Assembly (NCBI RefSeq): GCF_018129685.1
Contig: NZ_JAFCLG010000003.1
Coordinates: 310,001-374,000 of the forward strand
DNA: 64,000 bases
Direction of reading: 5' to 3'
Source: Bradyrhizobium manausense
GTDB taxonomy: Bacteria; Pseudomonadota; Alphaproteobacteria; Rhizobiales; Xanthobacteraceae
Positions within the stretch are counted from its first letter, which is position 1, and each line of letters starts with the position of its first letter. The notes under the pieces are model-generated. The model was not told the origin of the DNA. It saw only the letters and a list, made by a program, of their open reading frames with translations, and did not search any database. Positions 59,721 to 64,000 of this stretch are shown here, piece after piece. The translations under genes were made by a program, and so were the position numbers.

Positions 59721-61520
59721 ATGACCGCTTTGTCAAAAAAGCCCGCGGCGATCCGCGTGGTCCTGCCCTTCGTGTTCCGGCACTGGCTGAAGCAGCCGGG
59801 CCGCACGCTTGCCATCGCCGCCGGTCTGCTGGGCGCGACCGTCGCCGACCTCTTCATGCCGGTCTTCTCTGGGCATTTGATCGACGCGTTGACGCGCGGC
59901 CCGTCCGATCCCGAAGCGCGCCACGCCGCGCTGGTGGCGCTGGGCGGCATCGTCGTGCTCGGTGCGGCCTCGATCGTGTTTCGCCTGACCGGCCTCCAGG
60001 TGATCGTGCCGTTCACGCTGAAGACCATGTCCGATGTCGCGCAGGATGCCTTCCTGCGCGTGCAGCGTTTCTCGACCGATTGGCACGCCAACGCCTTCGC
60101 CGGCTCGACCGTACGCAAGATCACGCGCGGCATGTGGGCGCTTGACCTGCTGAACGACACGATCCTGCTGGCCCTGCTGCCGTCGCTGGTCGTGCTGATC
60201 GGATCGATGATCCTGCTCGGCGTGCACTGGGCCTCGCTCGGCGCGGTGATCGCGCTCGGCGCTGCTGTCTATGTCACGATGACGGTGCTGTTCTCGACGC
60301 GCTACATCGCGCCGGCCGCACGTGTCTCCAATGCCTGGGACACCAGGGTCGGCGGCACCCTGGCGGATGCACTGACCTGCAATGCGGTGGTGAAGTCGTT
60401 CGGCGCGGAAGCGCGCGAGGATGCGCGGCTCGCCCGCGTCATCAAGCGCTGGCGCGTGCGGGTACGGCGGACCTGGCTCCGCTACAACTACACCGCCATG
60501 GCGCAGTTCTCGCTGCTGCTGTGCCTGCGGGGGTCCGTCATCGGCGGCTCGGTGCTGCTGTGGATGTACGGGCATGCCTCGCCCGGCGATGTCACCTACG
60601 TGCTGACGAGTTATTACGTCATCCACGCCTATCTGCGCGACGTCGGCATGCACATCAACAACCTCCAGCGTTCGGTCAACGACATGGAGGAGCTGGTGGC
60701 GATCCATGACGAGCCGATCGGCATCGCGGACGCAGAAGGCGCGCGACCGATCGCGATCGAGGGCGGCGAGATCGTGTTCGACGACGTCACGTTCCACTAC
60801 GGAGGCCATCGCGCGCCGCTGTATGACGGATTGTCGCTCACGATCCGCGCCGGCGAACGTGTCGGTCTCGTCGGCCGCTCCGGCTCCGGCAAGACGACCT
60901 TCGTCAAGCTGGTGCAGCGGCTCTACGACGTCTCGGATGGGCGTGTGCTGATCGACGGGCAGGACGTCGCAAAGGCGACGCAGCAATCGCTGCGCAGCCA
61001 GATCGCGATCGTGCAACAGGAGCCGATCCTGTTTCACCGCACGCTGGCGGAGAACGTCGCCTATGGCCGGCCCGGTGCCAGCCTCGAAGCGATCGAGCGC
61101 GCGGCGCGGCTGGCGAATGCGCACGACTTCATCCTGCGCCTGCCGAAGGGCTACGGCACGCTGGTCGGTGAGCGCGGGGTGAAACTGTCGGGCGGCGAAC
61201 GACAGCGCGTCGCGCTGGCGCGCGCCTTCCTGGCCGATGCGCCGGTGCTGATCCTGGACGAGGCAACCTCAAGCCTCGATTCGGAATCGGAGGCGTTGAT
61301 CCAGCAGGCGATGGAGCGGCTGATGAAAGGCCGCACCTCGATCGTGATCGCGCACCGGCTGTCGACGGTGAAGAGCCTCGATCGCATTCTGGTGTTCGAC
61401 CGCGGCGAGATCGTCGAGCAGGGCACGCATGCCATGCTCGCGGGCAAGCCAGGCGGCATCTATCGCAGCCTGTTCGAGCGCCAGGTCGTGGAGCTCGGGC
61501 ATATCGCAGCAGCGGAATGA
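59721..61520 (+). CDS. MsbA-like ABC exporter (fused membrane and ATPase domains)
   Basis: 599 residues. Six membrane segments in the first 330 residues are followed by an ATPase domain: Walker A GRSGSGKTTFVK (about 386-397), Q-loop QQEPILFHRTL, signature LSGGERQRVALARAF and Walker B PVLILDEATSSLD, then the H-loop in IAHRLSTV. This is a half-size homodimeric exporter of the MsbA/lipid-A or multidrug group. It is followed by a MATE exporter 53 bp downstream. The substrate is unknown. Confidence 0.93.
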   Translation: MTALSKKPAAIRVVLPFVFRHWLKQPGRTLAIAAGLLGATVADLFMPVFSGHLIDALTRGPSDPEARHAALVALGGIVVLGAASIVFRLTGLQVIVPFTLKTMSDVAQDAFLRVQRFSTDWHANAFAGSTVRKITRGMWALDLLNDTILLALLPSLVVLIGSMILLGVHWASLGAVIALGAAVYVTMTVLFSTRYIAPAARVSNAWDTRVGGTLADALTCNAVVKSFGAEAREDARLARVIKRWRVRVRRTWLRYNYTAMAQFSLLLCLRGSVIGGSVLLWMYGHASPGDVTYVLTSYYVIHAYLRDVGMHINNLQRSVNDMEELVAIHDEPIGIADAEGARPIAIEGGEIVFDDVTFHYGGHRAPLYDGLSLTIRAGERVGLVGRSGSGKTTFVKLVQRLYDVSDGRVLIDGQDVAKATQQSLRSQIAIVQQEPILFHRTLAENVAYGRPGASLEAIERAARLANAHDFILRLPKGYGTLVGERGVKLSGGERQRVALARAFLADAPVLILDEATSSLDSESEALIQQAMERLMKGRTSIVIAHRLSTVKSLDRILVFDRGEIVEQGTHAMLAGKPGGIYRSLFERQVVELGHIAAAE

Positions 61521-61573
61521 GGCGGGGCTGCGGGGCAAATGTCCCGCCGCCACCTCGCCGAAGGTGGGATGAG

Positions 61574-62980
61574 ATGAAGGACCTGACGCGCGGCTCCATC
61601 GTGAGCCACATCCTCGCCATGGCGCCGCCGATCATGGCCGGCATGGTCTCGATCATGATCTGCCAGCTGGTCGACCTGTACTTCGTGTCGGAGCTCGGCG
61701 ATGCCGCTGTGGCTGGCGTCGCCGCAGCTGGCAATGCCGGCTTTCTCATCAACGCGCTGATGCAGATGCTCGGTGTCGGCACGGTTGCGTTGATCGCGCA
61801 TGCGGTCGGCCGCAAGGATCGCGACGACGCCAATCTGGTCTTCAACCAGGCGGCCATGTTGTCGGTGCTGTTCGGCCTGTTGACCTTGGCCGCGGGAGCG
61901 ACGCTATCGCGTCCCTATATGCGGTCGATCGCCACGAACCAGGCTACGATCGAGGCGGGAACCACGTATCTGTTGTGGTTCATGCCGGCGCTCGCCCTGG
62001 AATTTGTCATGCAAGTGACCGCATCCGCGCTGCGCGCGACCGGCATCGTGCGCCCCGCCATGTTGGTGCGGGTTCTCGCGGTCGTCCTTAACATCGCGCT
62101 GGCGCCGGTGCTGATCTCGGGCTGGGGCACCGGCTATCCGCTCGACGTCGCCGGCGCAGGGCTGGCGAGCTCGATCGCGGTCGCCATCGGCACCCTGATG
62201 CTCCTTGCCTATTTTCTCAAGCTGGAGCGCTACGTCGCATTCCATCCCGCGCAATGGCGTCCGCAATTGCGGCAATGGAAAAGGATCCTCAATGTCGGCC
62301 TGCCCGCGGGCGGCGAGTTCGTGATGATCTTCATCTTCATGGCCGCGGTCTACTATGTGCTGCGGAACCTTGGCCCGGCGGCGCAGGCGGGCTTTGGCAT
62401 CGGCACGCGCGTCATAGGCTTGATTCAGATGCCCGCGCTTGCCGTGACTCTCGCGGCAGGGCCGATTGCCGGCCAGAATTTCGGTGCCGGCAATTATGAG
62501 CGGGTGCGGGAAACCTTCGTCAGGGCGGCGTTGATCGCGACCGTCGTGATGGTCGCGCTCACGATGCTCGCGCAGCTTCAGCCCGGATGGTTGCTGGCCG
62601 GCTTCTCGAACGATCCGGAGACGATGCAGGTCGCGTTGCTGTTCCTGAAGATGATCTCGCTGAACATGGTGGCGCAGGGATTGATCTTCAGCTGTTCCAG
62701 CATGTTCCAGGGGCTCGGCAACACCAAGCCGGTGTTGTGGAGCTCGGCGACGCGCGTGCTCACCTACTCCGTGCCGGCGATCCTTCTGTCGACGCGGCCG
62801 GGCTTTCGGATCGAGTACGTCTGGTATCTCTCGAACGCGGCGACGACCCTGCAGGCCGTCCAGAGCCTGTGGCTGCTGCGCCGCGAGTTCAGGAAGCGCC
62901 TGGTGACGGGCGGCCGGGAGGAGGCTCCCAGCCCAGCGCCGCCCGAGCTCGCGGCACCTGCGGTGCGAGAGCCTGCGTAG
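61574..62980 (+). CDS. MATE-family efflux transporter
   Basis: 468 residues from the ATG at 61574. Twelve membrane segments are predicted in two homologous halves. MATE signatures are the start ILAMAPPIMAGMVSIMICQLVDLYFVSELGD, RATGIVRPAM and the second-half GLIQMPALAVTLAAGPIAGQNFGAGNYERVRE. MATE proteins export cationic compounds with Na+ or H+. It starts 53 bp after the ABC exporter and may share its promoter. The C-terminus is Pro/Ala/Glu-rich. Confidence 0.92.
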   Translation: MKDLTRGSIVSHILAMAPPIMAGMVSIMICQLVDLYFVSELGDAAVAGVAAAGNAGFLINALMQMLGVGTVALIAHAVGRKDRDDANLVFNQAAMLSVLFGLLTLAAGATLSRPYMRSIATNQATIEAGTTYLLWFMPALALEFVMQVTASALRATGIVRPAMLVRVLAVVLNIALAPVLISGWGTGYPLDVAGAGLASSIAVAIGTLMLLAYFLKLERYVAFHPAQWRPQLRQWKRILNVGLPAGGEFVMIFIFMAAVYYVLRNLGPAAQAGFGIGTRVIGLIQMPALAVTLAAGPIAGQNFGAGNYERVRETFVRAALIATVVMVALTMLAQLQPGWLLAGFSNDPETMQVALLFLKMISLNMVAQGLIFSCSSMFQGLGNTKPVLWSSATRVLTYSVPAILLSTRPGFRIEYVWYLSNAATTLQAVQSLWLLRREFRKRLVTGGREEAPSPAPPELAAPAVREPA

Positions 62981-63037
62981 CGAGGCACGCCTGCCGGTCA
63001 CTAAAGCGCGATCAAGTCAGGTTCGATCGGCGTCCGG

Positions 63038-63066
63038 GATCACCTCTCCCTGCGGGAGAGGTGATC
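63038..63066. terminator. Perfect 13-bp hairpin between convergent MATE and TauE genes
   Basis: GATCACCTCTCCC-TGC-GGGAGAGGTGATC. It may act as a bidirectional terminator, though a T-run is missing; it may also be a further repeat family. Confidence 0.5.
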
Positions 63067-63109
63067 TGAGCTCTCGGTTCGCATCGATTCAACCAAGACA
63101 CATCATGTT

Positions 63110-63853
63110 CTAATGCGCCCCGATGCTGTTCCAGACGAGCGTGGCGCCCGACAGGAACAGCAGGCCGAGCACGACATCGCCAAAATGCTTGTCGCTGAGC
63201 GCGTGATAGACGCGCGCGCCGGCCCATGCGCCGATCAGCGTGCCGGGAAAGGCGACCATCGCGAGCCAGACCACCTTGAAGGCGACCAGGCCCGACGCGG
63301 TCTGCAACACCAGCGCGGTGGCGAGCACCGTAAAATTGAAGAGCTGGAAGATGCCGCGTCGTTCGTGCTTGTTCCAGCCGCGGATATTGGCCCACAGGAT
63401 CGGCAGCGGCCCGGACAGTCCAGCGAGCCCGCCCAGAATGCCGCCGGCAAAGCCGACCGCGCCATCGGCGATGCGCCCGCCGAAGGTGACGGCGAATTGT
63501 CTCTTGTTGAGGTAGAGCGCGCTCGAGAAGATCAGCAACAACACGCCGACACTGAGCTTGAACACCTTCGGATCGGCGGAGGCGACCAGGGTGGTCCCGA
63601 TCGGCACGCCGATCAGCCCGCCGATCAGGAACGGCCACACCAGCGAGAGATCAAAGCTCTTCCACATCGAGGGCAGCGTCGAGGTCTGCGCGATCACCGA
63701 ACAGATCAGCACCAAGGGCACTGCGAGCGAGGGCGGCAGCACGTAGAGCCAGATGCCGAGCGCCATCAGCGCCGTGCCGAATCCCGCCAGCCCCGAGACG
63801 AAGCCGCCGGCCAACGCGCCGAACAAAAGCAGCGCAATCGTGAAGGTTTCCAC
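63110..63853 (-). CDS. TauE/SafE-family sulfite-exporter-like permease
   Basis: 247 residues from the GTG at 63853 (AGGA upstream); the frame extends to 63994 but that part lacks typical features. Eight membrane segments are predicted. The family repeat is seen as FGALAGGFVSGLAGFGTALMALGIW and ADGAVGFAGGILGGLAGLSGPLPILWANIRGW. Members export sulfite, sulfoacetate or other organic anions. No sulfur-metabolism neighbours are visible. Confidence 0.88.
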   Translation of the reverse strand: METFTIALLLFGALAGGFVSGLAGFGTALMALGIWLYVLPPSLAVPLVLICSVIAQTSTLPSMWKSFDLSLVWPFLIGGLIGVPIGTTLVASADPKVFKLSVGVLLLIFSSALYLNKRQFAVTFGGRIADGAVGFAGGILGGLAGLSGPLPILWANIRGWNKHERRGIFQLFNFTVLATALVLQTASGLVAFKVVWLAMVAFPGTLIGAWAGARVYHALSDKHFGDVVLGLLFLSGATLVWNSIGAH

Positions 63854-64000
63854 CCCTGGAGTTCCTGTTGTCGCGAGTTCGTGATCACGCACCGGGCATA
63901 GCACAGCCGCGGGCGTGGCGGTCAATGCATGCCGCCTGCAAGCGCGACCTGCAAAGTCGGGCATTATCGAACGACACGCATGGATAACCCGCATAGCATT

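Noticed and set aside
59733..61124. 463-residue open frame on the minus strand
   Set aside because: It is antisense to the ABC exporter, whose motifs are complete.

Overview
The window is chromosomal DNA of a high-GC alphaproteobacterium, most probably Bradyrhizobium or a close relative. The evidence is an Irr/ICE iron-control palindrome in front of bacterioferritin, Rhodobacter-type lipid methyltransferase and Agt-like lipid glycosyltransferase genes, many rhizobial small secreted proteins, and at least seven families of short palindromic intergenic repeats of the kind that litter Bradyrhizobium genomes. I saw no rRNA, tRNA, CRISPR array, prophage or transposase gene.

Layout. 0-6.7 kb: small secreted proteins, an Irr-type iron-storage pair (bfd, bfr), a PPOX/DoxX/secreted-protein operon, a periplasmic alpha/beta hydrolase, and a collagen-like protein. 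6.7-17 kb: Fis-type regulator, SDR, J-domain protein, small secreted paralogues, RidA, GST, PhnB/VOC-like protein, Mug DNA glycosylase, a ParE-type toxin-antitoxin pair, DUF4262 and HD-domain proteins, and a possible PD-(D/E)XK nuclease on a lower-GC island between repeats. 17-22.1 kb: thiamine operon thiO-thiS-thiG-thiE-thiC behind a TPP riboswitch, interrupted twice by repeats. 22.1-26.7 kb: lytic transglycosylase, zinc-ribbon protein, OmpR/EnvZ-type two-component system, and a PRC-barrel protein. 26.8-32.8 kb: a branched-chain-amino-acid-type binding protein and a spermidine/putrescine-type ABC importer. 32.9-39.1 kb: DUF4403, beta-propeller protein, HTH regulator divergent from DUF899, GIY-YIG nuclease between repeats, and L,D-transpeptidase.

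39.3-44.8 kb: a membrane-lipid cluster (Agt-like glycosyltransferase, Pmt-like methyltransferase, Mpo1/DUF962-like membrane protein, class III aminotransferase, phosphatidylserine decarboxylase) with two Pho-box-like sites. One is a near-consensus site that overlaps the psd start codon. 44.8-50 kb: NUDIX hydrolase, FecR-domain protein, DUF2147 protein, extensin-like lipoprotein. 50.2-53.5 kb: a hemP-led operon (outer-membrane protein, FMN-binding protein, ApbE flavin transferase, four-helix His-rich membrane protein) behind a degenerate ICE motif. It reads as a flavinylated electron-transfer or iron-reduction system. 53.8-64 kb: a LanC-like protein with a small partner, a TetR-controlled EmrAB-type efflux operon with a perfect 23-bp operator, an MsbA-like ABC exporter, a MATE exporter and a TauE/SafE permease.

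The two most interesting units are the putatively PhoB-controlled lipid cluster and the putatively Irr-controlled flavinylated redox operon. Both assignments rest on motif reading by eye and on gene context.
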